From positions 26,588 through 90,587 of the forward strand of contig JASGFG010000003.1 of the NCBI GenBank assembly GCA_047605605.1: DNA of 64,000 nt, written 5' to 3'. Positions 47,882 through 56,106 of the stretch are shown here, one piece after another. Both the position numbers and the translations under genes were made by a program. The number at the start of each line of letters is the position of its first letter. Within the stretch, counting starts at the first letter, position 1. Origin of the DNA: JAATGA01 sp047605605. Lineage in GTDB: Bacteria > Pseudomonadota > Alphaproteobacteria > Rhodobacterales > Rhodobacteraceae. Below the pieces are notes generated by a model. That model made no database searches. It was given only the letters and a program-made list of their open reading frames with translations, and was not told the origin of the DNA.

Positions 47882-48670
47882 ATGGCGAACATCACCTTGA
47901 ACGCGCCGAAACTTTTCGATCTGGGCGGCAATGTCGCGCTGGTGACGGGCGCGGGCAGCGGCATCGGCCAGCGCATCGCCATGGGTCTGGCCCAATGCGG
48001 GGCGGATGTGGCGCTGCTGGACCGGCGCAGCGATGACGGGCTGGCGCAGACGGCGGATTTCATCGCCCGCAGCGGGCGCCGCAGCATCCAGATCGCCGCC
48101 GACGTGACCAGTGGCGCCGCGCTGACCGAGGCGGTGGCCCGGACTGAATCGGACCTGGGCGCGCTGTCGCTGGCCGTCAACGCGGCAGGCATCGCCAATG
48201 CCAACCCGGCCGAGGAGATGGAGGAATCGCAGTTCCAGACGATGATGGACATCAACCTGAAGGGCGTCTTTCTGTCCTGTCAGGCCGAGGCGCGGGCGAT
48301 GCTGCGCCACGGGCGCGGGTCGATCGTCAACATCGCGTCGATGTCCGGGGTGATCGTCAACCGCGGGCTGATGCAGTGCCATTACAACGCCTCCAAGGCG
48401 GGCGTGATCCACATGTCCAAGTCGATGGCGATGGAATGGGTGGGGCGCGGCGTGCGCGTCAACACCATCAGCCCCGGCTATACCGCCACCCCGATGAACA
48501 CCCGGCCCGAAATGGTGCACCAGACGAAGCTGTTCGAGGAACAGACGCCCATGCAGCGCATGGCCACGGTGGACGAGATGGTGGGCCCGGCGGTGTTCCT
48601 GCTGTCGAACGCGGCCAGTTTCGTCACCGGGGTGGATCTGCTGGTCGACGGGGGCTTCTGCTGCTGGTGA
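47882..48670 (+). CDS. SDR family oxidoreductase (sugar/polyol dehydrogenase)
   Basis: A 262-residue short-chain dehydrogenase: cofactor motif TGAGSGIGQR near residue 21, NAAG near 100, serine in VNIASMSG near 148, and YNASK (about residue 163). The C-terminal VTGVDLLVDGGFCCW is family-typical. It follows the ATPase gene by 15 bases and so belongs to the transporter operon. Its presence beside a second SDR at 39007 suggests successive oxidations or epimerisation through a keto intermediate. Confidence 0.85.
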   Translation: MANITLNAPKLFDLGGNVALVTGAGSGIGQRIAMGLAQCGADVALLDRRSDDGLAQTADFIARSGRRSIQIAADVTSGAALTEAVARTESDLGALSLAVNAAGIANANPAEEMEESQFQTMMDINLKGVFLSCQAEARAMLRHGRGSIVNIASMSGVIVNRGLMQCHYNASKAGVIHMSKSMAMEWVGRGVRVNTISPGYTATPMNTRPEMVHQTKLFEEQTPMQRMATVDEMVGPAVFLLSNAASFVTGVDLLVDGGFCCW

Positions 48671-48988
48671 TCCCTTAGGGGGAAACGGATATTCCGCGCG
48701 CGGCCGTCTGTGCGGAACATCCATCCCTTTTGTGCGGAAAACCGACCATTTCACGCTCTTGCCCCTGCCGCGCGGCGCTGTAATAGTCCCGCCGTTCTCG
48801 GGGCGGGGTGCAATTCCCCACCGGCGGTTACAGCCCGCGAGCGCCTGCGCCAGCAGGGTCAGCAGATCCGGTGAAACTCCGGGGCCGACGGTCACAGTCC
48901 GGATGAAAGAGAATGGACAGGACGGCGCCCTGCGTCGGCCCTGACCGCTATCGCCTTGGGACCGCACTGGACACAGAGGGGTTCCGAC
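48671..48988. promoter_or_regulatory. Intergenic region with promoter and FMN riboswitch leader
   Basis: 318 bases between the SDR and ribH. A possible sigma-70 promoter reads TTGCCC (48759-48764), 16 bases, TAATAG (48781-48786), which would place the transcript start at about 48793, directly before the riboswitch. The remainder is the riboswitch leader. Confidence 0.5.
48794..48913 (+). promoter_or_regulatory. FMN riboswitch (RFN element)
   Basis: The conserved RFN blocks appear in order: TTCTCGGGGCGGGGTG, CAATTCCCCACCGGCGG, AGCCCGCGAGCG, GGTCAGCAGATCCGGTG, AACTCCGGGGCCGACGGT, and CACAGTCCGGATGAAAGAGAA. It lies 75 bases upstream of ribH on the same strand. FMN binding would shut off expression, probably at the translation level because no clear terminator hairpin with a T-tract lies between it and the gene. 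Confidence 0.95.
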
Positions 48989-49426
48989 ATGACACAGAAA
49001 CTGACCGTCGCCTTCATCAAGGCCCGCTGGCACGCCGAGATCGTCGATCAGGCGTTGCAGGGGTTTCAGGACGACATGGCCGCCGCCGGGCGCGAGGTCG
49101 AGATCGTCACCTATGACGTTCCCGGCGCCTTCGAGATGCCGCTTCTGGCGAAAAAGCTGGGGCAGACCGGGCGGTTCGACGCAATCGTCGCCGCCGCGCT
49201 GGTGGTGGACGGCGGCATCTATCGCCACGATTTCGTGGCGCAGGCGGTCGTCTCGGGGTTGATGCAGGCGCAACTGGAAACCGGGGTTCCGACCTTTTCG
49301 GTCAGCCTGACGCCGCATCATTTCCAGCCGGGCGACCATCACCACACGCTTTTCCACGCCCATTTCGTCAAGAAGGGGGCCGAGGCCGCGCAGGCCGTGC
49401 GCGCCATCGCCGACCTGCGGATCTGA
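48989..49426 (+). CDS. ribH: 6,7-dimethyl-8-ribityllumazine synthase (type II, RibH2-like)
   Basis: A 145-residue enzyme that condenses 5-amino-6-ribitylaminouracil with dihydroxybutanone phosphate to form the riboflavin precursor lumazine. VPGAFEMPLLAKKL near residue 42 and the IYRHDFVAQAV catalytic-histidine block are diagnostic. The short, histidine-rich C-terminal part (GDHHHTLFHAHF) matches the type II enzymes of Rhizobiales and related groups, such as Brucella RibH2. AGAGGGG precedes the ATG at 48989. An FMN riboswitch controls it. It is a single rib gene away from a rib operon, likely a second, regulated copy. Confidence 0.92.
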   Translation: MTQKLTVAFIKARWHAEIVDQALQGFQDDMAAAGREVEIVTYDVPGAFEMPLLAKKLGQTGRFDAIVAAALVVDGGIYRHDFVAQAVVSGLMQAQLETGVPTFSVSLTPHHFQPGDHHHTLFHAHFVKKGAEAAQAVRAIADLRI

Positions 49427-49431
49427 TCTCT

Positions 49432-51027
49432 TCAGCCGCGCGCCTCCTCCAGGATCATGCGTGCGGCCTTTTCCCCGATCATCAACGTGGGCGAGTTGGT
49501 GTTGCCGCTGGTTATGCGCGGCATGACCGAAGCATCGGCGATCCTGAGCCGGCCGAGCGCGCGCAGGCGCAGGCGCGGGTCGACGACGGCACCGCCGTCC
49601 GCGCCCATGCGGCAGGTGCCGACCGGGTGAAAGATCGTGGTGCCGATTTCGGCCGCCGCGCGGATCAGCTCGTCGCGGGTCTGCAGCGCGGGGCCGGGAC
49701 GGTATTCCTCGGGGTGGAAACGGGCAAAGGCGGGCTGCGCGGCGATATGTCGGGCCAGACGTATCGCGCGCACGGCAACCTCGCGGTCGGTTTCGGTGGA
49801 AAGATAGTTCGGCCGGATCGCCGGGGCGCTGCGAGGGTCGGGCGTGGTGACATGGACCGATCCGCGGCTGTCGGGGCGCAGGTTGCAGACGCTGGCGGTG
49901 ATCGCCGCGAACGGATGCACCGGATCGCCGAACTTGTCGAGGCTGACGGGCTGGACATGGAATTCCAGATCCGCAGTCGCCTTGTCCGGCCCCGACCGGG
50001 TGAACAACCCCAGCTGGCTGGGTGCCATCGCCATCGGGCCGGAACGGTTCAGCAGGTATTCCGCCGCGATCCGCGCCTTGCCGCGCAGGGTCGAGGCTTG
50101 CTCGTTCAGCGTCGGCACCCCCAACACTTTCAGGACCAGCCGCAGTTGCAGATGGTCCTGAAGGTTCTCGCCCACGCCGGGCGCATCCGCCACGGGCGTG
50201 AGGCCGGCCGCCTGCAAGACCTCGCCCCGGCCGATCCCCGACAGTTCCAGCAGGTGGGGAGAGCCGATCGCCCCGGCGGCCAGCACCGTCTCGCGCGCGG
50301 CGCGCGCCTCTTTCCGCTGGCCCTGATGGTGAAAGACCACGCCCCGGACCTCGCCTTCCTCGATGATCAGCCGTTCGGCCTGTGCGCTTGTCAGGACGCA
50401 CAGGTTCGGCCGCCGCAGGGCGGGGCGGAGGAAGGCCTTGGAGGTGTTCCAGCGGATGCCGCGCCGCTGGTTGACATCGAAATAGCCGCCGCCTTCGTTA
50501 TCGCCCCGGTTGAAATCCGCGGTGCGGGGAATACCGGCCTGGACGGCCGCGTCCAGAAAGGCGTCCAGAACCTGCCAGCGCACCCGAGCCTGTTCCACCC
50601 GCCATTCGCCGCCCGCCCCGTGCATGTCCGAGGCGCCAAGGTGAAAATCCTCATGCGCGGTGAACAGGGGCAGCACGTCGTCCCAGCCCCAGCCGGTGCA
50701 ACCCGCCTGTCGCCAGCCGTCATAATCCTGTGCCTGCCCGCGCATGTAGATCATGCCGTTGATCGAGGAGCTTCCGCCCAGGACGCGGCCGCGGGGGTAA
50801 AGCAGCGACCGGCCGTTCAGCCCCGGCTCCGCCTCGGTGCGGAAAAGCCAATCGGTGCGGGGATTGCCGATGCAGTAGAGATAGCCGACGGGGATATGGA
50901 TCCAGTGATAGGTGTCACGCCCGCCGGCCTCGATCAGCAACACGCGGTTGCGCGGATCGGCCGACAGGCGGTTGGCCAGAACGCAGCCTGCGCTGCCCGC
51001 GCCGATGACGATATAGTCGCAGTCCAT
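49432..51027 (-). CDS. GMC family FAD-dependent oxidoreductase (choline/alcohol dehydrogenase-like)
   Basis: A 531-residue flavoprotein. The FAD-binding motif GAGSAGCVLANRLS lies at residues 8-21, the first GMC signature around PRGRVLGGSSSINGMIYMRG, the second around GAIGSPHLLELSGIG, and the C-terminal active-site region HPVGTCRMG and ITSGNTNSPTLMIGEKAA. The typical reaction is oxidation of an alcohol (choline, glucose, polyethylene glycol or similar) to the aldehyde. The ATG at 51027 matches the family N terminus (MDCDYIVIGAGS). Five bases separate its stop from the convergent ribH stop. Substrate unknown. Confidence 0.9.
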   Translation of the reverse strand: MDCDYIVIGAGSAGCVLANRLSADPRNRVLLIEAGGRDTYHWIHIPVGYLYCIGNPRTDWLFRTEAEPGLNGRSLLYPRGRVLGGSSSINGMIYMRGQAQDYDGWRQAGCTGWGWDDVLPLFTAHEDFHLGASDMHGAGGEWRVEQARVRWQVLDAFLDAAVQAGIPRTADFNRGDNEGGGYFDVNQRRGIRWNTSKAFLRPALRRPNLCVLTSAQAERLIIEEGEVRGVVFHHQGQRKEARAARETVLAAGAIGSPHLLELSGIGRGEVLQAAGLTPVADAPGVGENLQDHLQLRLVLKVLGVPTLNEQASTLRGKARIAAEYLLNRSGPMAMAPSQLGLFTRSGPDKATADLEFHVQPVSLDKFGDPVHPFAAITASVCNLRPDSRGSVHVTTPDPRSAPAIRPNYLSTETDREVAVRAIRLARHIAAQPAFARFHPEEYRPGPALQTRDELIRAAAEIGTTIFHPVGTCRMGADGGAVVDPRLRLRALGRLRIADASVMPRITSGNTNSPTLMIGEKAARMILEEARG

Positions 51028-51211
51028 GCTTCCCCCCGCGTGCCGGGGTGAAGAATGAGGGGCCGGTGGCTGCGGCACAATGGGCGGCGGTGCGATTTTC
51101 CGCGCAGAAGATCGAGGTCACTGATCTGTCCGAGCGGGGCGATCACCCGCCCGCCCGTCCAAAGTCCGCCGCAGGCCCGTGGCAGCCTGACCACCGCAGA
51201 ACGGCCGGGGC
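51028..51211. other. Intergenic region, no feature seen
   Basis: 184 bases between the GMC gene start and the lipoprotein stop on the same strand. It probably carries the GMC promoter. I see no strong repeat, hairpin or conserved site. Confidence 0.4.
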
Positions 51212-51832
51212 CTATCGGCAGGCGCGGATGCCCAGGGCGCCCGTGCCCCAGTCGGTGATCTGGCGCGTCAGATCCTGCGCCGCGGCATCAAAGGCGGGCA
51301 CCAGATCCGCTGTCCTGGTCGAGGGCGAGACCCCTTGCGTCACAAAGCGCCCGCGCGAGACCACGCGCGCATCCGATTCCCGCACCAGTTGCGCATCGAC
51401 CGATAGCCGGATCAGCGCGCCCTTGCCCTGCACCTCGGCATTGAAATCGCCGATCTCGCTGATCAGCGCGTAATCGCCCGACGATCCCAGCGGCGCGCGG
51501 CCGACATGGGTGAAGGCGTCATAGCGCCCAAAGCTCTGCACCAGCAGGTTCTGCACCGACACCGGCACCGTGTCGCCCCATTTCGCATCCGGCAGATACT
51601 GGGTCTGGAGCGTCGAGGGGCGGATCATGATCCGGTCGCTGTCCAGCGTGCTGCGGGTCTTTGGCAATTCCACCACCAGTTCCGCCACCCGGCCGCGCCC
51701 GCATGTCAGCGGCGCATCGGTATGCGGCAGCAATTCGAAAACATCCAGCGCCGGTCCGCCGGACAGCGCGCTCAGCGCGCTGCAGCCGGGAAGGGTCAGC
51801 GTCAGGGCGATCAGGGCGGAAAGCGCGCGCAT
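51212..51832 (-). CDS. ABC-type transport auxiliary lipoprotein (PqiC/MlaB-operon type)
   Basis: A 206-residue predicted lipoprotein with lipobox LPGC at about residues 14-17 (ALTLTLPGCSAL). The core matches the PqiC/YmbA-like family (LVVELPKTRSTLDSDRIMIRPS, YLPDAKWGDTVPVSVQNLL) that partners MCE proteins in outer-membrane lipid transport. It is last in the four-gene minus-strand unit with MCE protein, ATPase and permease. Confidence 0.82.
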   Translation of the reverse strand: MRALSALIALTLTLPGCSALSALSGGPALDVFELLPHTDAPLTCGRGRVAELVVELPKTRSTLDSDRIMIRPSTLQTQYLPDAKWGDTVPVSVQNLLVQSFGRYDAFTHVGRAPLGSSGDYALISEIGDFNAEVQGKGALIRLSVDAQLVRESDARVVSRGRFVTQGVSPSTRTADLVPAFDAAAQDLTRQITDWGTGALGIRACR

Positions 51833-51842
51833 CCGTATCTCC

Positions 51843-53108
51843 TTACCGGCGGAACTCGGGCGTCTTCTGCCCGGAAATGACCTGCGACGGATTGCGCCGC
51901 AGCTGGGTGACGAACTGGTTCACATTGCCCGCAAGCTGGCGCATGTCGGCGGCCATCCGCGTGAACTGCGGCAGGCCATCGCGGGCGAAAGTCTGCACCG
52001 GGGACCGCAGCCCGTCCACCATGGACCGCAGCCCGCCAAAGGCCGAATTGGCCGAATCGGCGGCATCGCGCAGTTTTGCGGTGATGTCGGGCAGATCGTT
52101 GACCACGCGGGCGATGGCGTCGTTCAGGCTGGCCAGGGTCTTGCGCAGATCGGACACCACGGGGCCCACGTCGGTGTTGATGACCCTGTCCGCGCCATCG
52201 AATGCCCGCCCGGCGGATTCGAGCGTGCCCTTGCCCACATCCAGCGTGCCGTCGAGCTTTGCCAGGGTGCCATCCAGCGTCGCCGCCGCCGTGTCGATGC
52301 GTGTGGTCAGCCCTTTCAGATCGTTGGCGACATAGGTTTGCACCTCGTCCAACGCGGCCTTGCCCGAATCCAGCGCCGCATCGGCCCTGGTCGCGGTTTC
52401 GGTGAATTTCTTCAGCGCCGTATCGGCATTGGCCAGCGTCGTCTGAGCGGAATCGCCGATGGCGCCCACCTTGTCGCCAAAGGCCGCGATGTTTTCGGCG
52501 GCCGCGGCAATGGAATCGGTGGCCTTGGTCACATCGGCCAGCGCCTTGTCCAGATTGGCCGACGAGCGTTCGACATTGTTCAGGATGTTGGTCACGCGCT
52601 GCTGGTTCTCGTCGCCCAGAAGCTGGGTCAGCTGATCGGCCACCGTCGCCAGCTTGTCGATGATCTGCGGGCCCTGGTCGGTCAGGGTCTGCAACATGGA
52701 TTTGCCGGCCTGTATCTCGGGCACATCCTCGCCGCTGTCGCGCAACAGGGGCTGGGTCGGCGTGCCCGCGCTGATCGCCACGGCATAGACGCCCGTCACG
52801 CCCTGCGCCTCCAGCGAGGCGGTGGAATCCTTGCGCACCGGCGTATCTTCGCGCACCTCCAGCCGGACACGGACCGTGCCGTCGCCGGTTTCGGACAGCT
52901 GCATGTCCGTGACCTTGCCGACGGAAAGCCCGGCAAACCGCACATCGGCCGAGATGGAAAGGCCCGACACTTCGGGGAAATGCACGTCGTAATAAGAAAA
53001 TTCGCGGTTCAGCGACAGTTTCGCGAACCACATCAGGAAAGCCAGAATCCCCAGGAACCCCAAAAGGGTGAAGGCGCCGATCAGCACATAGTTCGCCTTG
53101 GTTTCCAC
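51843..53108 (-). CDS. MCE-domain protein (MlaD/PqiB-like)
   Basis: A 421-residue protein with one N-terminal transmembrane segment (about residues 8-30, YVLIGAFTLLGFLGILAFL) and an MCE domain at about residues 40-120 (GLSISADVRFAGLSVGKVTDMQL). A long helical region follows, where MCE proteins form a hydrophobic tunnel, with many DNAERSSANLDKAL-like coils. It carries lipids across the periplasm. The unit has a matching ATPase and permease. Confidence 0.88.
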   Translation of the reverse strand: METKANYVLIGAFTLLGFLGILAFLMWFAKLSLNREFSYYDVHFPEVSGLSISADVRFAGLSVGKVTDMQLSETGDGTVRVRLEVREDTPVRKDSTASLEAQGVTGVYAVAISAGTPTQPLLRDSGEDVPEIQAGKSMLQTLTDQGPQIIDKLATVADQLTQLLGDENQQRVTNILNNVERSSANLDKALADVTKATDSIAAAAENIAAFGDKVGAIGDSAQTTLANADTALKKFTETATRADAALDSGKAALDEVQTYVANDLKGLTTRIDTAAATLDGTLAKLDGTLDVGKGTLESAGRAFDGADRVINTDVGPVVSDLRKTLASLNDAIARVVNDLPDITAKLRDAADSANSAFGGLRSMVDGLRSPVQTFARDGLPQFTRMAADMRQLAGNVNQFVTQLRRNPSQVISGQKTPEFRR

Positions 53109-53111
53109 CGC

Positions 53112-53885
53112 CTACTCCTTTTCCGTGCCGGTCATCGCCGCCCTTGCGCGCGGACCGTGGAAATACTCGTGCACCCAAGGGTGATCGACCTTCAGCATGT
53201 CGGCCATCGTGCCGGTGACAAGCACCTTCTTTTCCGCCAGCACCGCCACCCGGTCGCAGCAGGCGTGAAGCGTATCCAGATCGTGCGTGACGATAAAGAC
53301 CGACAGGTTCAAGGCGTCGCGCAACCCGACGATCAGCGTGTCGAAGGCATCCGCGCCGATCGGGTCCAGCCCCGCGGTGGGTTCGTCCAGAAACACGATC
53401 TCGGGGTCGAGCGCCAGCGCGCGCGCCAGGCCCGCGCGTTTCTTCATGCCGCCCGACAGGTCCGAGGGGAACTTGTCATTCGCCAGCCAGGGCAGGCCCG
53501 CCATCGAGACCTTCAGTTCGGCCAACGCCGCGCGCTGGTCGTCGGTCAGCCCCGGCACCGCGCGCAGCGGCACCTCGACATTCTCGCGCACGCTGAGCGA
53601 GGAGAACAGCGCCCCGTTCTGGAACATCACGCCCCAGCGGCGTTCGATCCCCTCGCGTTCGTCCTGTGGCAGGGTGGCCAGGTCCTTGCCAAAGACGCGG
53701 ACGCTGCCTTCGGCCGGTTTCAGAAGGCCGACGATGGTGCGCAGCAGCACCGATTTCCCGGTGCCCGAGCCGCCGACGACCCCCAGGATCTCGCCCCGCC
53801 GCAGGTCCAGGTCCAGCCCGTCATGCACGGTATGGCTGCCGAAGCGGGTGACAAGGCCGCGGACCTCGATCACATTTTCGGTCAT
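53112..53885 (-). CDS. MCE-associated ABC transporter ATP-binding protein (MlaF-like)
   Basis: A 257-residue ATPase. Walker A GGSGTGKSV lies at about residues 38-46, the signature DLSGGMKKRAGLARALA at about 143-159 (the GGMKKR form is typical of the MlaF/MkL group), and Walker B IVFLDEPTAGLD at about 164-175. The ATG at 53885 overlaps the permease stop. It energises lipid transport through the permease and the MCE protein. Confidence 0.92.
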   Translation of the reverse strand: MTENVIEVRGLVTRFGSHTVHDGLDLDLRRGEILGVVGGSGTGKSVLLRTIVGLLKPAEGSVRVFGKDLATLPQDEREGIERRWGVMFQNGALFSSLSVRENVEVPLRAVPGLTDDQRAALAELKVSMAGLPWLANDKFPSDLSGGMKKRAGLARALALDPEIVFLDEPTAGLDPIGADAFDTLIVGLRDALNLSVFIVTHDLDTLHACCDRVAVLAEKKVLVTGTMADMLKVDHPWVHEYFHGPRARAAMTGTEKE

Positions 53886-54979
53886 AGGCCGACCTCGGCG
53901 AAAAAGATCGAGAACAGGGCATCCGCGACGATCACCGAAAAGATCGCGGCCACCACCGCGGCCGAAGTCTGCGAGCCGAGCGATTCCGCGTCCTTGCCGA
54001 CCTTCATCCCCGCATGGCAGCCGATGACGCCGATGATCACGGCAAAGACCGGCGCCTTGACCAGGCCGACGATCACATGCTCCACCGCCGTATTCGCCAC
54101 CAGACGGTAGCGGAACATCGAGGGCGAGATGCCCAGTTCGATCCAGGACATCATCGCGCCGCCGACCAGCCCCGCCACGTCGGCGATCAGCCCCAGGATC
54201 GGCAGCGTGATCACCAGCGCCAGGATGCGCGGCAGCAGCAGCACCATGTCGGGGTCGAGGCCCAGGGTGCGCATCGCGTCGATCTCTTCCTGCATCTTCA
54301 TCGACCCGATGGCGGCGGTCAGCGCCGAGGCGGTGCGCCCGGCGACGATGATCGCGGTCAGAAGGATGCCAAGCTCGCGCAGGATGGAAATCGCGATCAG
54401 GTCGACCACAAAGACCTCGGCCCCGAACTGTTTCAACTGCGAGGCCCCCTGAAACGCCAGCACGACCCCGATCAGAAAGGCCATCAGCGCCACGATGGGC
54501 ACCGCACGCAGGCCGGTTTCCTGACAGTGATAGACAAGGGATGTCAGCCGGAATTCGGACGGATGGCGGATCGCGCGGCCGATGGAGAACAGGAACCGGC
54601 CCAGATATTCCGCCATCTCGGCCCCTGCAGACAGGCTGGAGGCCACGCGCCTGCCCAACCGTTCCAGCAGCGCGTGCAGGCCGGTCGGTCCGGGCGCGGG
54701 CGCGTCGGGCCGGGGCAGGGCATCCGTGACCGTCTGCAACAGCGCGGCCTGCGCCTCGGGCAAACCGGACAGGGTGGCGCCCGCCTTCTGCCGGGTGGCG
54801 AGGAACCACGCGCCGGCGGTATCCAGCCGCGAAATCCCTGTCAGATCAAGGCGGGAACAGGCATCCGCGCCGGCGGGCAGGGAAGGCAGCGCCCAGATGT
54901 CGAAATCGCCCTCAAGGCGCAGCGTCCCGCCCTCGACGAAGGCGCGCAGCGTCGGGGCGGGGCTGCTGGTCGAGGGCAT
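53882..54979 (-). CDS. STAS-MlaE fusion permease of an MCE lipid transporter
   Basis: A 365-residue protein combining an N-terminal STAS-like domain (about residues 8-95, LRLEGDFDIWALPSLP and RLDLTGISRLDTAGAWF) and an MlaE-type permease (from about 130; FLIGVVLAFQGASQLKQFGAEVFVVDLI, RELGILLTAIIVAGRTASA). In E. coli these parts are the separate proteins MlaB and MlaE; fusions occur in many bacteria. The ATG at 54979 has AGGA six bases upstream; a longer start at 55018 is possible. First gene of the four-gene unit. Confidence 0.87.
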   Translation of the reverse strand: MPSTSSPAPTLRAFVEGGTLRLEGDFDIWALPSLPAGADACSRLDLTGISRLDTAGAWFLATRQKAGATLSGLPEAQAALLQTVTDALPRPDAPAPGPTGLHALLERLGRRVASSLSAGAEMAEYLGRFLFSIGRAIRHPSEFRLTSLVYHCQETGLRAVPIVALMAFLIGVVLAFQGASQLKQFGAEVFVVDLIAISILRELGILLTAIIVAGRTASALTAAIGSMKMQEEIDAMRTLGLDPDMVLLLPRILALVITLPILGLIADVAGLVGGAMMSWIELGISPSMFRYRLVANTAVEHVIVGLVKAPVFAVIIGVIGCHAGMKVGKDAESLGSQTSAAVVAAIFSVIVADALFSIFFAEVGL

Positions 54980-55068
54980 TGCATTCCTGTTCGCGTTCAC
55001 AGGACAATTGTGGATCACCGGGCGGAATCGTCAACCGCAAGGTGAAAGTTTTCCGCCCCCCGTGCGGA

Positions 55069-56106
55069 TCAGTGTTGCCCGGTGTCGACATGCACGACGA
55101 CCGACAGGCCCGGCGCCAGATACTGCGACATCTCCTGGCCCGGATCTATTGCGATGCGGACGGGCAGGCGCTGCGCGATCTTGGTGAAATTGCCGGTGGC
55201 ATTGGTGCCGGACAGCAGGCTGAACTCGGAGGCGGTGGCGGGCGAAAACGCCTCGACCCGGCCGCTGAAGGCCCGCCCGCCAAGCGCGTCGACCGTGAAC
55301 CGGACGGGCAGGTCGGGGCGCATCCCGTGCAGCCCGGTTTCGGTGAAGTTGGCGATGACCCAGACATCCTTGCCGACATGCGACACCAGCGCCGTGCCTG
55401 CGCTGACATACTGGCCCACGCGGGCCGAGACCTGCCCCAGCCGCCCGTCGGCGGGGGCGCGGATCACAGTGTTGTCCAGGTCGATCTGCGCCAGCTGCAC
55501 AGCCGCCTGGGCGCTGGAAATGCTGGCCTGCGCCGAGGAGATCTGGGTCCTGGCGCTGTTGATGTTCTCGCGCTGGACATCAAGGGCGGCCTGCGCCTGG
55601 CTGACGGCCGATTCCGCCTTTTGCAGCGCAAGGCGCGACTGTTCGGTCGCGGCCTGCGTGGCCACGCCGCGGGCATTCAGGGCGCTGGTGCGCTCGTCGT
55701 CGGATTTCGCGGTGGTCAGGGCGGATTGCGCCGCCTCCAGCGCGGCCTGATCGGCGCGCCAGACGGCTTCGGCGGAATGGACGCTTTGTTCGGCCACTGC
55801 CAGTCCCGCCTGCGACGCGGCAAGCCCGGCCTCGGCCTGCGCCAGCTTTTGCCGATAGATGCGGTCGTCGATCCGCGCGATCACATCGCCCTTGGCGACG
55901 GTCTGGAAATCCGCCACCTCGACCGCGGAAAGATAGCCCGACAGCTGTGGCGCGACCGAAGTGACCTTGCCGCGGATATAGGCGTTCTCGGTCGTCGGAT
56001 CAGCGGGGGTGAAGGGCGGCAGATGCCAGGCGAACAGCAACAGCAGCACGCCGGCGATGCCGATCACGGTGGCGATGACGGTGGGCAGGAGATGGGTCTT
56101 GGTCAT
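55069..56106 (-). CDS. HlyD-family efflux adaptor (EmrA-like)
   Basis: A 345-residue membrane-fusion protein. One N-terminal transmembrane segment (about residues 8-27) precedes the biotinyl-lipoyl-like fold (VTSVAPQLSGYLSAVEVADFQTV), a long coiled-coil hairpin rich in alanine and glutamine, and a beta-barrel with VIRAPADGRLGQVSARVGQYV. It bridges an inner-membrane pump to the outer membrane. Its start overlaps the MFS gene stop, so the two form one tripartite efflux unit; an outer-membrane partner is not in the window. Confidence 0.9.
   Translation of the reverse strand: MTKTHLLPTVIATVIGIAGVLLLLFAWHLPPFTPADPTTENAYIRGKVTSVAPQLSGYLSAVEVADFQTVAKGDVIARIDDRIYRQKLAQAEAGLAASQAGLAVAEQSVHSAEAVWRADQAALEAAQSALTTAKSDDERTSALNARGVATQAATEQSRLALQKAESAVSQAQAALDVQRENINSARTQISSAQASISSAQAAVQLAQIDLDNTVIRAPADGRLGQVSARVGQYVSAGTALVSHVGKDVWVIANFTETGLHGMRPDLPVRFTVDALGGRAFSGRVEAFSPATASEFSLLSGTNATGNFTKIAQRLPVRIAIDPGQEMSQYLAPGLSVVVHVDTGQH

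Noticed and set aside
45263..50401. Very long open frame of 1,712 codons on the minus strand
   Set aside because: It runs antisense through the transporter, SDR, riboswitch and ribH genes, has low-complexity composition (Arg/His/Asp-rich), and arises from the GC-rich codon pattern of the plus-strand genes.
51570..54110. 846-codon plus-strand open frame
   Set aside because: Antisense to the MCE operon, whose four products are clearly recognisable.
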